A DNA stretch of 64,000 nt from Xenoacremonium recifei (lineage: Eukaryota; Ascomycota; Sordariomycetes; Hypocreales; Nectriaceae). Position 1 is the first letter of the stretch. Each line of letters starts with the position of its first letter. A program made the translations under genes and the position numbers. This document shows, piece after piece, positions 10,550-22,563 of the stretch. The stretch spans positions 744,001 through 808,000 of the forward strand of contig WOFQ01000011.1 of NCBI GenBank assembly GCA_012184525.1, read 5' to 3'. A model generated the notes under the pieces. That model saw only the letters and a program-made list of their open reading frames with translations. It searched no databases and was not told the DNA's origin.

Positions 10550-13500
10550 TCAGACTCTCTGGTCCGCAAAGTCCAGCACCTCACAGTCGTCCTCGAAGAA
10601 GCCATCTTCCCCTGGCCCGGACGAATGCGCCCCTCGGCGCCTCCTTGTTGTCACAACGATCTGCTCCTCGTCACCATATTGCATCACTCGCTCCATGGCA
10701 GACTGTGGAAGAGCCACGTGATCGTCATGTCCGTCAAAATCCTCTTCCATGACAGGCGGTAGTCCTGAATCCAGTCTGACGACATTCATGTCCAGACCGA
10801 AAGCCCAAACCGGCGCGCTGAGCGCTGCAGTGGGCGTCTCGCTCGATGCCGGAGTTTCCACGGGTTGCCCCTTCTTCTTCTTTTTCTTCGTCTTCTTCTC
10901 TCCGATGTCCGTGTCGGCGAGAATAGACGAGACCATGTCCAGATCACTCACAGGACCACGCGCATATTCGCATAATGTAATGCGCCTGTCGGTATGGAAA
11001 GGTTGATACGGCGCAGACGACTCTATCTCGGCCTGGGGTATCGACGATTCCATGCTCTGGTCCGTAACAGAAGGACGAGACCTCCCATTAAGTGTCAAAG
11101 TATTGCCAGCTTCAAACTCTCGGTCCGAGAGGTCCAGAATCTCTTCCTGGGCGCCCAGATCCAGCATCTGTTGAACCGCTGGGGCAACGGTGTTGTTTGG
11201 CAAACTCGGGAGATTGTAGTCCTTGTATCTACTTGCACGAGTGACTCGTCCTCCAGTTTGCACAGAGGAGCGTCGAGTATGGCACGAAAATGTCCGAACC
11301 AAGCCGTCGCCAACCACAAACAGACCCTGATGCTTTCGACTCTTGATCCAAGTCACGCAAGCCTGAGAGGGCAGCACGGCACTCGGCGGTAGTGCAACTC
11401 GATTTTCACCAGTGTGCCGCAGCTGGTTGATCGCAGTCCCTGTCTTTCCAAGTGAATGGCTGATGCTAGCAGCAATCACACGACCGCCCATGGCAGCTGA
11501 GTCCTTCAGCGTATTCCCCGTGACGTTGGGGATACCAGCACTACTGCGCCGTGGCCGGGTCACAAAGGGCTTTGCGGCTTGATACGCCGCACCAAAGGCA
11601 CCAGAAGCGATGGACACAGCCGTATTGGACGGCTCTGGTGTGGCCGTACCACTTTCCTGGACCGTCTTACGACGACGCGGAGCCGGCCAGATGAAGGCAC
11701 TGGAGGGCATGTCAAGGAGATGGACAGTGCCTCGCTCGGTGACCATTGCGATCCTCTCACCCTGCGGCTCTGTCCAGGAAACTTCGACAATGCGTGCCAC
11801 AGTCATTCGCGAAAACTGAGCAATCTGTCGAACCTGAGGACCAGTGCTGACACTGCCAGGGATAGTTCCCTGGAGAGGAGACGACTTTGTGTGCTGAATC
11901 CGTAGCAGATCCCACACCGTTTGAACGTCTCCCTTGCTGCTGGCTGTGAAAAGCGCCAGCGAAGACGGCGAGAAGGACAAGAAGCTGCATCCCAGCGGTG
12001 TCGCGAATGTCGCTAGTGGATGGACAGTTGACGAAGACGCCAATCCTTCCGCGTCGATGATGGAGACAAGACCCGGCTCCTTGGTAACCGCCTGGCCAGA
12101 TGAGCCATGAGTCGGAGGAAACTGGCTCGAATCTGGTCGAGGAGACCGCACGCCAGCCCAAGGCTGCGGTGGGGAGCGGGCTTGCGATTGTGGCTGCGGA
12201 CCGGACGACTTGTTCCAGTACGAGTTCCAGGCCTGCAGACCTTGTTGGCCAACCCACTTGGCACCCTGAATGAGTTCCTGTGTGGTCTCTCGCATGATCT
12301 TGTTGACAACGCTGTCCGAGATCGGGAGATCTACAGACGCAGTCACAGATGGGAGTTGAGGCGGAGCGACGCTCATGACACCAGGAGCCCTGCCCAGGAT
12401 AGGCAACGGCACATGGGCCCTGATCGAGACCTGCGAGGACGGTGCTGGTGGGCAATAGGCAATCCAACGCCCTTTCAGGGACAAGATTGGACTCTGAGGG
12501 TTTGGCCGAGAGGGTGTAGCGGGAGATCGTGACCTATCGCTCTCCTCTGTCATCTCTCCACGATGACCCTGTTGAAGGGTGGTCCAGAGCTTGCCCGTAC
12601 AGGCAAAAACGTGGCCGTTTTGAGGCTCCAAAAGTTGGAGATAAACCCAACATTCTCCCGTGATACCGGAACAGACCACAATAGTTCCAGAGTCTGCTCG
12701 GATCGTAAAGGCATCACTAGGCGGAGGAGCTTGAAAGATGGGGTTTGTGACTGAGACCTCCGGGTTGATAGGAATTTTCTGAGACTGTAGCAACACGTCG
12801 ACTGACTTGTTCGTCTTCAAAGAATAGACTTCCACCGAGGTCTGATAGCAGTTGATGACAGTTCCTTGCCTGGCAGGTATGCCGTCCTGAGTAAAGACGG
12901 ATCGAGGACTAGTAGTACCGTCCAGGTTGGGGCTCATTCCATCACCTTGGACCGCCACACTAGGAACGGCCTGCGGTAACACCGGGCCATGGATGACCAC
13001 TGCCACGAGGGGAAATAGAGGATCCTTGTCACCGTCAACAGTCCAGGGGAGGATTTTGGCATCAATCACACTCCCCCTGAGTCCCTTTAGGGTGCCGACC
13101 GGCTCCAAGCCTCTCTTGCTAACCAGATGAATGTCCAGTCCGCCTTCATAGCCAGCTATGACCACTTTGCCGGGGCCAGAGGAAAAGCTATTCGTTTCCG
13201 GGAGAAAGTCGAACCCGAAGAAGTAACCTCGCGCGCCAGCCTTCATTCCTGAGCCAGCTGTGACGTTGAGGTCGATATCTGGAATCCCAAAGAAGTGAGG
13301 CTGAGGCTGATGGGGCAAGGGGGGGTGAGCGCCCATCCGCGAAGCTGGATAAGGTGATTGTAGGGAGCCCCGGCGGTAGGCCGCTGCAGCGATATGCGGC
13401 GGCGTGTCCGGGGACTGATATTGAGCTTCCATTTGAAAGCTCAGGGGGCGTCGGAGGTGGTTTGGAGGAGAAGGAGAGGCCGGCGAGGGACTCATGAAGG

Positions 13501-14181
13501 GCCGTTGCGCCGTCCAACCATGGTGCAGCCGACCCGAGTCCTCATAAGAGGACGGCTGGGTCGGAGGAGACTCGCCCATGATGCTAATCAAGTTGCCAGG
13601 GGAGCCCGCGAGGCCGCCTCTCGCCCACTCGTTGGTCATGCTCGGAGCGGTGCTTGCCGAGACGGGAGTTGTAGACAATGCCTCCAGCATAGGCGAGATG
13701 GCTGGGTTGACATTGTACGGGGGCACGGAGGGCTCGATCTCGGGAGTGTTGATGGGCGGCGAGGAAGCGTTGGAAGCAGGTTGACTCTGGGGAGAGTTGC
13801 CGCCCGTGTTGGTGCTTTTACTGTTGGCGTTGGCAGTGCTGTAGCAATCGGACCATGGTTAGAAGCTAGGCCGAGGATGATAAGAGTCATGCGGCGAAGG
13901 TACTCACGAGAACTTTCCAGCTGTCTGCTTGGTCACCGCGGCCGCGATGCCTCCGGTTTCTTTGGCATGTTTCCTGTCCTTCTTCGAGGCTAGCGAACAA
14001 GGTCAGTAAGGTATGGACAGAAAGGAGCATTCATGGATAAGAGGCTGGCGCGACGCGCTGATAACACTAAGACGGACTTGAAGGGGGGGATGGAGAGCCG
14101 AGATAGGGAGGGAGGTTGGTTGGCGCGCGCGGGGGAAGGAGCGCAGAGAGGGTCCAGGCCGGCAACAAACATACAAGGCAT
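10550..14181 (-). CDS. BCAS3/WD40-type beta-propeller protein
   Basis: Large cytosolic protein of the BCAS3-domain family, whose animal member binds phosphoinositide-rich autophagic membranes; the fungal role is not established. Coding exons on the minus strand are 14175-14181, 13908-13989 and 10550-13838, giving 1125 residues beginning MPSSKKDRKHAKETGG. The first exon is only 7 nt (ATGCCTT) before a GTATGT donor, and the phase fits perfectly. Seen: a low-complexity Ser/Pro-rich N-terminus; propeller-like segments (FDFLPETNSFSSGPGKVVIA, VGTLKGLRGSVIDAKILPW); a central Ser/Pro/Gln linker; then the BCAS3-type block GCSFLSFSPSSLALFTASSK...VWDLLRI and ERIAMVTERGTVHLLDM. The C-terminal part is acidic with a KKTKKKKKK basic run. 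The domain name is a recognition from motif style, not a search. Confidence 0.8.
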
Positions 14182-15662
14182 TCAGAAGCTCGGTGCCTCT
14201 GGCCTGTCCCAATAAAGCGTTCGCGTTTCCGCAGAACAGAGCAGGCGGCTGGGCGAGTGACGCAGCGGGCCGGAAAGGAGGGATCTCGTGTGTTGCGGCG
14301 GCGAGTCACGGCGATGACGCCAGAAGGAGAGAGAGCTTGTACTCGACGCTGCTGTACCGTACGAGGGGCGATTATAGAGTAGAGACGGGGGATACAAAGG
14401 AGCGGGGATATTCGGGTTGCGGCGCAGCCAGCTTCGTCGCGACGGAAAGGTCTATAGAGGTCGATGAAGTGAAAGGAAAAGAGAGGAAGAGAGAGTGTGT
14501 GTTTGTATACGATCCAAAAGAAAAGAAGTCGCTTGTCGATGCCTGTGTCGTAGAGTCATTCAAGTTGAGAGAGTTGGGATGATGAAAGCAGTAGACGGGA
14601 AACGGGTTCGGGGGCATAGAAGCAGCTGCTGACCTGGCCGGGGGGGGGCGGGGGCTGGAGCTGGCAGCGCAGGGCAGTCGCGGGACCGGGCGGGCAGGTG
14701 GAGGGAGGGGTACCTGCAACTACAAGGGCCGACGCGGGGGGAGGAGGGCGCGTCCTCGGGGCATGTTCAGTGGCAGTGACAGGGGGCACATGCGCTGGAG
14801 CGCCGGATGCCGGACGCTAACGCCAGGTGTTTGGTGGGGGGGGCCGGCGGAAGGAGGGGTGCAGCTGCAGTGACTTGAGCGACTTCCCGCTGGCGGGAGT
14901 GATAAGGGGTGGCAGGCGGCGGCAGGCGGCAGGGCAGGAGGGCGATAAGGAGCTTGCTGAAGCACGCAGATGCGGGATCCGGTACAAGGGAGTACATGGG
15001 TGCTGATCCAGATCCAATCTGCGCTCCGTTGCAACGCCGGGCCAGTCTTATGCCAGGCACCTCGAACCGGACGAGTCACAGCGGGCTGTGCTGTGCAAGG
15101 CAAGGAATTGGAAAGGAACGCGCGGGATGCCTCGTCACCGTGCTGGCCGTCCTTTGCCGGCCGAAACGGGGATAGCCATCGCAGACGGTGACTTGTATCT
15201 ACTTGTTTCCATCGACGGAGAGAGTCTCTCCCTCGCCGCCACATGACCACCGTCTCTAAACGCTGAAGCCTGCGCCGTGACCGTTTCGGTCACCTGAGCC
15301 CTCCCCGTTTACGCCATCATCTCGTCGACGCAAGGGACGCCAAAGTCAAACGCCTTGGTCCCGTTGCCCGGAACGTAACGAGATGACGCCTCCAGGGATT
15401 GAGTACCTGATGACCAGCACACGAAGCGCTCTGCTGTCATGTACCGAAGGCGTGCTGAGGCAGCGCCCTTCCATTCGACAGCGGGCCAGCACATGGATGG
15501 CCGTTTGTAGTGAACGGAACGGAAGCTCCACTCGGGCCAGTCCCAATACGATGACGTACATCTCGAGGCTGTCATCATGGCCATCATGGCCTCTTCTTGT
15601 TGGTCATACCGGCTCTTGAGTCTCGTCTCTCACAACAAATGGAAGCCAAGTAAATTCATTAC
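14182..15662. other. Long GC-rich 5' flank of the BCAS3-like gene
   Basis: No supportable gene. Contains purine- and pyrimidine-rich tracts and an extreme G-rich run on the plus strand near 14638-14656 (the transcript sense would be C-rich). Open frames here are GC artefacts with low-complexity translations. Probably promoter and leader of the minus-strand gene and the 3' flank of the SnoaL-like gene. Confidence 0.4.
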
Positions 15663-16155
15663 CTACTCCATTTGCGCCCAGACCCGATACGACGCAAATT
15701 TCCACGCTCCCTCCTCCTTCCTCAGCACGCCATGCCCTGTCCAGCTCATCTGTAGCGTTTTCCCGTCCTTGGTCAAAAAGGTAGCCTCGCCGATGAGCAT
15801 GCATTCCACCCGCGACGCGAAATTGGCCGGGAACACCTTCAGCACCGTATGTTTGCGCTCCTTGATGACCGACCACATCCGCGCCCGCAGTTCGCGGATT
15901 CCTGACGTGATCCCATGTGAGCCGAGTGAGCCCCGCGATTCCATGACTTCTTCTGCACTCACCTTGTGATCCATCCGCCTTGTCAGCGGCAATGTGCACA
16001 TGTGCGTCGTCTGTGAACGAGCTGACCCAACGCTCATTCTGTGCCGGGTCGTCGGACAGCTGGTAGAAGTTGGTGATGAAGGCCTGGATGCCGGCCTCAG
16101 GCGCGCCGTCTTCGGGATAGGCGGGGAAGTATCGGGAGGGGATGCTCTCGGTCAT
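15663..16155 (-). CDS. SnoaL/NTF2-like fold protein
   Basis: Small single-domain protein of the cone-shaped NTF2/SnoaL-like superfamily, in which fungal members are often uncharacterised or act as small isomerases or hydratases. Exons 15963-16155 and 15663-15901 (minus) join at GTGAGT/CAG in phase 1 to give 143 residues. Seen: helix I with IQAFITNFYQLSD, WVSSFTDDAHVHI, GIRELRARMWSVI, the Arg/His-rich strand KERKHTVLKVFP, then GEATFLTKDGKTLQMSWTGH and a final WKFASYRVWAQME. This alternation of three helices and a curved sheet is typical of the fold. No specific catalytic activity can be assigned from the sequence. Confidence 0.75.
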
Positions 16156-17040
16156 GATGGCGGAACGTCAACGTCGAGACTGAATGGCTATAGCTCTACG
16201 ACTGGTCAAGCAAGGCTTGTTGTTCTGCTCTTCAATGTGAGAAGTGCAGAATGAGAAATGGGTTATTTAGCCTTCTTCATGATCCATCCCGTCTCCTCGG
16301 CCTTCGGTAACCTCTGTAACGCGGCACTTCCTGCTGACCAAGCCGGGCCGGCGCCGGATCTCCGTGGATCGGGACAGTGGCCGCCGGCAAAAGATACTTC
16401 CCTGCCGATAGCCTTGATGCAAGCCCCGGGACGCCGCAGATCGAGCCTCAACGCTCTGATACAATACTCATGTGAAGATGATTTAGCCTGATCATAGATT
16501 CACAGGGTCGTTGCCTTGTTTTCGGTGATTTCCGAATCAACACTGGAACAAGCCATGCTCACTTACACTAGCAGACACAAACACCAAAACTTGGTATGTA
16601 TGTATCTTTTGCTTATGCCGTATTTGTCGGAAACATCAAAGTTTCCCATTCAGTATGGCGGCAAACTTATTTATTGTATCGCAACATGCGTTCAGACACC
16701 AAAGCAGCTGGGTCCGCCATGAACACAACAAACACTGATTCACGAGTATAAATAGGTCTGTCGATCCGCATCCACCTTCGGAATTCCCATGCTCCTCCTC
16801 TCCAGAAGCTGATATATATCCAAGCCAGACCTTCATGCATATAAGAGCGAGAGGCCGTATATTGTCTAGCATTCTACGAAACCCAGCAGTTGTGATACCG
16901 GCGAACTTTTTTGCCGCTATTTTTGTTCATCATTTTGCAGCCCCATGTTCCCTGGTCCTTCTAAATACCTTTCACTTCTCATTGAGGCACCAATGTGTAA
17001 ATGACAGAGCATGCTGGTGTTCCATGCGATCGTGATGACT
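16156..17040. other. Intergenic, moderately AT-rich, nothing recognised
   Basis: Upstream of the SnoaL-like gene. No open frame with coding character. Becomes AT-rich from about 16500. Confidence 0.35.
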
Positions 17041-18241
17041 CCAGGAGACATCGTATATATATATGCCCTTCTCTGAATCCTGCGACTTTGGATGAAGCAA
17101 TTCGATGCAACTGTCTCCAAACCGAGTTTCGCCTGAACAGGCTCCGCACAATCACAGGCAACCCGCTCGACGAACATCATGACCTGCGCCACAATAACAA
17201 GGAAATGCCGAACTATTGCCCAGTGCCCTTCTGTGCGCAGCATGTAGGTCAGGTAGCAATGGCACATGGATGCTTACTGAAACACATTGCCTGGCACGAG
17301 GAGAACGGACATTTGCGAGGTGTCATAGTACCCTCCAAGACGTCGTGTACTTGACCCCCTATACCGTTTCCAAGGAAGTTTACCCTTGGCGTCACGAATG
17401 ACAATTTGCTCTACGAGGCCTTTGCCCAGGCAAGGCAAGATCTAGGCGAGGAATCCTTCTCCGACACCAAATCGGTGCCGTGTGTGGTCGATGTTATCTA
17501 CCAAGTCGTCTGGACAGAGGTTTCAGGTCATGTGCGTTGTTCTTGTTCCTACGACATCCTTTCCAATATTGGAAGCTGGAAGTTGGCCTACCCGCCCTCT
17601 CCCCTGCGCCCCCAACACCTCTACCACCCACTCCAATGCACGTCCAACTACAACCGTCACTTGTAGTTTACAATTCGGCGATATGCCACACTGGAGCTAA
17701 TCTTCCCTGAGGAAGATGTGCCGGATGGCATATTGAACTATCATATAAGCCGTCGTGATCGCGCGTTTTCACTCGACGACTCCTTGGCACCACGCAGCTA
17801 AGGCGTTGAGGCCAGGGACAGCGATGAGCCCCAGCCCGCCAGCAACAGTAGCTGGGCTTCCAGGAGGCCTGGGAGATAGCCCAGCCCGGGCGAAAGCAAT
17901 AGGTATTCGACCAAGCCGGGCACATTCGACTGGACGAGAGGACGATCTTTGCTAGTACTTCAAAGATATATTACCTGGATTATTCTCTGGGGTTGGACGA
18001 TGTGGTCGATAATTTGTTCACACGTTGTTGCCACTATGTCGGAGCCCGATTTTGAAGATTTTCCATTGCTTTCCGACCCTGTCAGTCAGAATTGGAAGCT
18101 CTTGCAGTAATTATCGAGACATTCAGAAGGCCCTCGCTTCGAGTATGAGCTCCGAGAGATGCTCAAACCTCACACATTTTCAACCACACGGTTGACCCAT
18201 CATCTCTTGACCCTGATGTTATCAGAACCAAGCAAAACTAA
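17041..18241 (+). pseudogene. Possible decayed gene (coding-like fragments in several frames)
   Basis: No intact model can be built, but several plus-strand stretches read like real protein. About 17140-17330 gives ITGNPLDEHHDLRHNNKEMP and CLLKHIAWHEENGHL with C-x4-C upstream. About 17382-17528 gives VTNDNLLYEAFAQARQDLGE and VVDVIYQVVWTEVSG. About 17681-17800 gives RYATLELIFPEEDVPDGILN ending at a stop. About 17953-18045 gives YYLDYSLGLDDVVDNLFTRC followed by TGA. About 18118-18240 gives FEYELREMLKPHTFSTTRLT. They lie in different frames, and intron joining does not link them all without stops. Either a multi-exon gene I cannot resolve or a relic with frameshifts and nonsense changes. I cannot name a family. 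Confidence 0.3.
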
Positions 18242-18517
18242 TAATTCATCTTCATAATCTTTATTCACTTGGGTATCATTCTTTTCACACTTTCATGTAC
18301 GACCGCTTGGACTAATCCTGGTATTACAAATGAGCCAAACCATCCCGCGCTCCTGGCCCTATACAACCCTATATTTGCCAAGTGCGTGGAAGAAAATTTG
18401 GCCCCAAAAAAAAGAAGGCCATCCTCGACTAAAGCCGACCTTGAACGTTTCAGCCAATTCTGTGGCGTCCTGAAAGAGACAAGTTCGTGGCTCCGTTGCG
18501 TTCAGGTTCAGTCGTCG

Positions 18518-21214
18518 TTATGCTCTAACTCCCCGAGCGCTGACCTCGCCTTTCTCGCCAATGTTCAGAGCCCTCCGACAGTCAGGACAGTACCATTTCG
18601 TCGTCCGCGCAGGTATCTCGGTTAACCCTACGCATTCGAGGTGAAACCACTCCTGCTTACACTGCGGTCGCCTTGTCAGCAGCCTGCTCGTGCTTCTGGG
18701 CATTGATTTGGAGGATTATGGGCCGCTTACCTCGTTGTTTTCGCACTGAATCATGGTTCCGTAGCTAACGCTATTGCAAAGACAGTACCGTGGCTCGTCA
18801 GGGTCTATGGGCTCGCCAAATTCGTCGACATCCTCGTCCTCGACCTGGCCCTTTTCCTTCTTGACCCGGACCTTCTTCCGAGGGGCTGCTTTTCGCTTGC
18901 TCGCGGCGGTGTTACCACCGCTGCTAGTGACACTCACAACGCCAGGGACGGGACGCTTAGTCCTCTTGCTCGGTGGTCGGGGTTCAGGAGCCGGCGTGTT
19001 GCGAGCGGTGCTCGCGCGTCGTGGTCGATCTGCAGCCAGGGAGGGCTGTGGTTCTTGACTCATAGCTTTCCCTCCTCGAGAGCCCGGCCGACGTTCCGGC
19101 CCTGGGGTTGTTCGTGGCGTGGGCGCTCGGGGGGTGGGCGCTCGTGAGGACGACTGCTTGATAATTGGTTCAGAGGCAGCAATCGACTGAAGGGGTTGTG
19201 GAGGGGGCACCGGGGTAGGTTGTTTCTGCGGTGGATGGTGTTGCTGGTTTCGCTTTGCAGCCTCTCCTCGAGTCTCTCGCTTAGTGGTCTCTCGCACGGG
19301 GGCTTCTATGATAGGAGGCAAGACCGGAGTCACCGATTTGCGTTGTTCGGGAATAGGGAGAGGGACAGGGGTTTCGGTAGGGGGCAGCTTGACGGGGATC
19401 GAGGTAGTGACGGTGTGGTTCTCATGGCTTGTTATGCTCGGGACGGGCGACGTGGCGACCTTAACGCTCGAAGCCTTGGACGAGCTCTGGGGAGGGATAG
19501 GAATGGGCACAGGAGTTTCTGCGTGTGTAATAGCTGCAGATCCTCCAGGAGTCGGCGTAGGTAGAGGATTAGGAGTAGAATTCGAATGCTCTGGAGTCGG
19601 TACTTTGCTGCGAGTCATTGCGGGGTGTTGTGGTGGTGGAACTGGTGTCTCTGTCTTGGTACGCTTCAGCGGTGGTCTTGATGTCTGGGGATCGGCTTCT
19701 TCGTCGACACCATTGCTGCCTTCACCCTCCGCTTCTCTCTTCCTCTTGGCCTGAACGCGCGTCGTAGTCCTAGTCTTGTTGACTTTTGAGGCATTGTCTT
19801 TGGGACTTTCGGCGTTTGGGGTTGGGGTTGGGTTTGTATTGGTGTTTGCGCTCGCGCTGGAATTGGCATTGGCATTGGCATTGGCATTGGCGTTGGGACT
19901 GGTGTTGGCGCTTTGCTGGGGCCCATTGATGATTAATTTGGCTTGTTCAGACATCTTTCGCCATGATTCCTCGGCTTCCTCTGCCGCTTGCTTCGCCAGT
20001 GCTTCTCTCTTGAGTTTCTTCGCCTCATTGAGCTTCATTCCACGGTTGCTCGTAGGCACATCTTCGGCAGCAAGCGTGTCAACGCTGATTGCACCAGCAG
20101 GAAGCTGTTTGGTTCCTGACTCGTCATCCACGACAGGCGCGGGAACGGTAGGTTCAAAGACTTTACCCTCCTCTTCTGCCTTTTTCTTAGCTTCCTTAAA
20201 GGCGTCTGGTCCTCGTCCTAGGGCTTTGAGTTCTCGAGCTATCATAGTCTCACTTGGAGTCCACGTAGCATTCTTCTTCATGCGTTTACGAAGCTTTGCC
20301 AACTCGTAGTGAGTGAGTTGCAGCCATGGGGCGTCGGGACTTCCAATGACTGCGTTCTCGGGTGGTGGATTCAGCAGTGCGGCAGCATTGGCAGCCGCAG
20401 CTGCGCTCAAGGCAGCCGTGGGATATTGGACAGGGCGGGCCGCGCGACTGGGAGTCTTTGGGGGTTTGCTCGAAACTATCTTGATGCGCGGCGCCGTGGC
20501 TGGAGTCCTGTAGCTCGCTCCGGGGGTATCAGAGTCTTCGTCAGAGCTCACGTCGCTCTCGTCTGTGAGCGTGTCATAGTCGAAGTCGTAGGGCGCCGAA
20601 ACCTCGCCGGGGACCGTAATCCGGGGTCCAGGTTGGCGACGCATTCCCTCTCCTTTGATCTTAGACCGTGCCAACTGCGGTGACTTGGTCGTAACAGGGC
20701 TCTTCGCTTCCTCGGTCGGGTAGTTCTCCATCATAGTCTTGAGCTTGGCTAATAGAGCCTTCGCTTTGTGGTAGTGCCGCGTGACATTCTCGGACATTCG
20801 CACTGCCTCGGCGTGCGCAAAGACTCGCGAGTCGACTGCCTGCTCCAGATGCTCAGAAATGTCGGCACGAAGCTGCACTGGGGATGGGCGCTCGTCGGGA
20901 GGCAAGTTAGGGAGCCGTCCCCAAGTCGACGTGAGCGCATCGACCATGGTAGAAGCGTTCGTATACGTCTGGTCCAGGTTCCCGATCAGAGTGAGGGATC
21001 GTATCATGTCAGAGGGCAGGTAGTCGGTGAAGTCGAGGAAATCGGTGATGGTCGTCTGGGCATCAGGATCTGCGCGCGATTCAATGGCGCTGAGCCCGCC
21101 GCTGATGGAGCCCAGCGGCGCGGCGATGGGAGGTGGTTGAGCCATGGGAGTTGTGTCCGTGGGCGAGAGACCCTCCATGGCGGAGGCTTCGTTGCCTGCC
21201 GCCGTAGAAGCCAT
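18518..21214 (-). CDS. ING-family PHD-finger chromatin protein
   Basis: Subunit type found in histone acetyltransferase or deacetylase complexes (yeast Pho23, Yng1 and Yng2), reading H3K4 methylation through its PHD finger. Exons 18731-21214 and 18518-18661 (minus) give 875 residues. Seen: an N-terminal ING helical domain at about 35-145 (ITDFLDFTDYLPSDMIRSLT, NLDQTY, HYHKAKALL); a very long disordered linker rich in Pro/Thr/Ala with an Asn-Ala dipeptide run near 445; then a complete C4HC3 PHD at about 813-860 (RYCLCNSVSYGTMIQCEN, NECKQEWFHLECVGL, WYCPDC). The 69-nt GTAAGC intron (18662-18730) falls inside the PHD, so failure to splice removes most zinc ligands. The linker is far longer than in yeast or animal INGs. 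Which complex it joins cannot be told. Confidence 0.9.
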
Positions 21215-22563
21215 CCTCAGCCAGTCGTGGCGCAGGGCGCTCGTCGCCTAGATCATGTGCAACGGGAGCGGGAGGTCAATGGTGGCGTAGAGATGTCAAT
21301 GTCGTGGTGGTGTAGATGCCATGGATATCGTGGGGATCTTGGAAGCGCGACTAACGAGCACGAGCGCGTCGGAAGTTGTTGGTGGCCGTTGTGATCGGGC
21401 GCTGTCGCTATGGAGTCGGGGGCCGGGGGATTAGTTACTGGATGGCCCGCTGGAGCTTCAGTGGAGGCCCCCGCCTGAACCCAGACTTCGACGGCACCTC
21501 AGGCCGCCCAGGCACACACGCCTGGCCCGTGCCCTGCCCGGCTGGGGGAGCCAATCGCACGCCTGGTCGGTCATGTGGCCGCTGAGTCATCGCCGAGCGA
21601 CATCCCCAAGCCAGAAGTGCTGCATGTTTCTGCACTTTCTCAAACCTCCGACTTACACACAGAAGTTCTGCGAATATTTGCAGTAGGACCTCAGACTTCC
21701 AGGGTTCACAGCCTCCGCCACGACCGCCAGCTAGGACTTCATTTGATCTAATTTCAGAAGTGCCAAGACAGTATGACCAGTGTCCTTGGTCACGTCAATT
21801 GACTCCTAGGACGCTCAGACTAAGGTACGTTACGTTTCTTGTCTAGAATCCCATCTTGGCCCCGTGAATCGCATCTACCGAACACTGGTTGAGCTAGTGA
21901 TGCCTAGACCCCTCAAGATGTCAAACCTATCTGGCCTGTTTCAGTTCACCGACCCCTCTATCACGGCTGGATGCCTGATTTCCTTCAGATCGCCATCTTA
22001 GTCCCGTCACTTAGTCCCGGGCCATGAGGCTGACAGCGGTTGCCCTCCCCACAATTGCCCGTAAACCATGGAACCCGGGTTGTGTGTCTCGCAAAGTTGC
22101 TAGACGAGAGTGACATCACGTTCCTCCACGTTCACGCTTCTCACGATGGGAAAGCTGATCGTTGCCTTCAGAGCAACGAGGGTTTTTTGGGCTCTGTCCG
22201 GGACGCGGAGTTCCGTGTCCTGACCGAAACTCCCGCCGTTGACCAGCCCAATATTGTATCACGGTCCAAGCACGGATGAAGGTCACAGACAACAAGATGT
22301 TCTTGTTTCCAATCTCAAATTCTTTCCACCAACTGAGTGTCCGCACATGCAAAGGCATGAGCCAAATATCTAATCTATCCATTCCTTGAAACGCCTTGCC
22401 AGTCTGTCCATCTATGGTTCAGTCCTTCCCAAAGCCTTTCCATCCCATATCATGCAATCCAAAACATAATCCATACAAGAGGTCATAAGTCGTGATCCAA
22501 GCCGTAAGAAAGACAAGACAAAAAACCCTGCCCAGTACAAGAATGATGATCCCAGTGTCAAAT
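21215..22563. other. Intergenic, nothing recognised
   Basis: Upstream of the ING gene and downstream of the bactofilin-like gene. Open frames are short and lack coding character. No repeat or RNA gene seen. Confidence 0.35.

Noticed and set aside
13394..13993. 199-codon plus-strand open frame antisense to the BCAS3-like gene
   Set aside because: Arg/Gly-rich shadow of the coding strand, crosses the antisense intron.
16156..18517. Repeat-induced point mutation island or transposon
   Set aside because: Only moderately AT-rich, no terminal repeats or transposase motifs; base bias cannot be quantified by eye.
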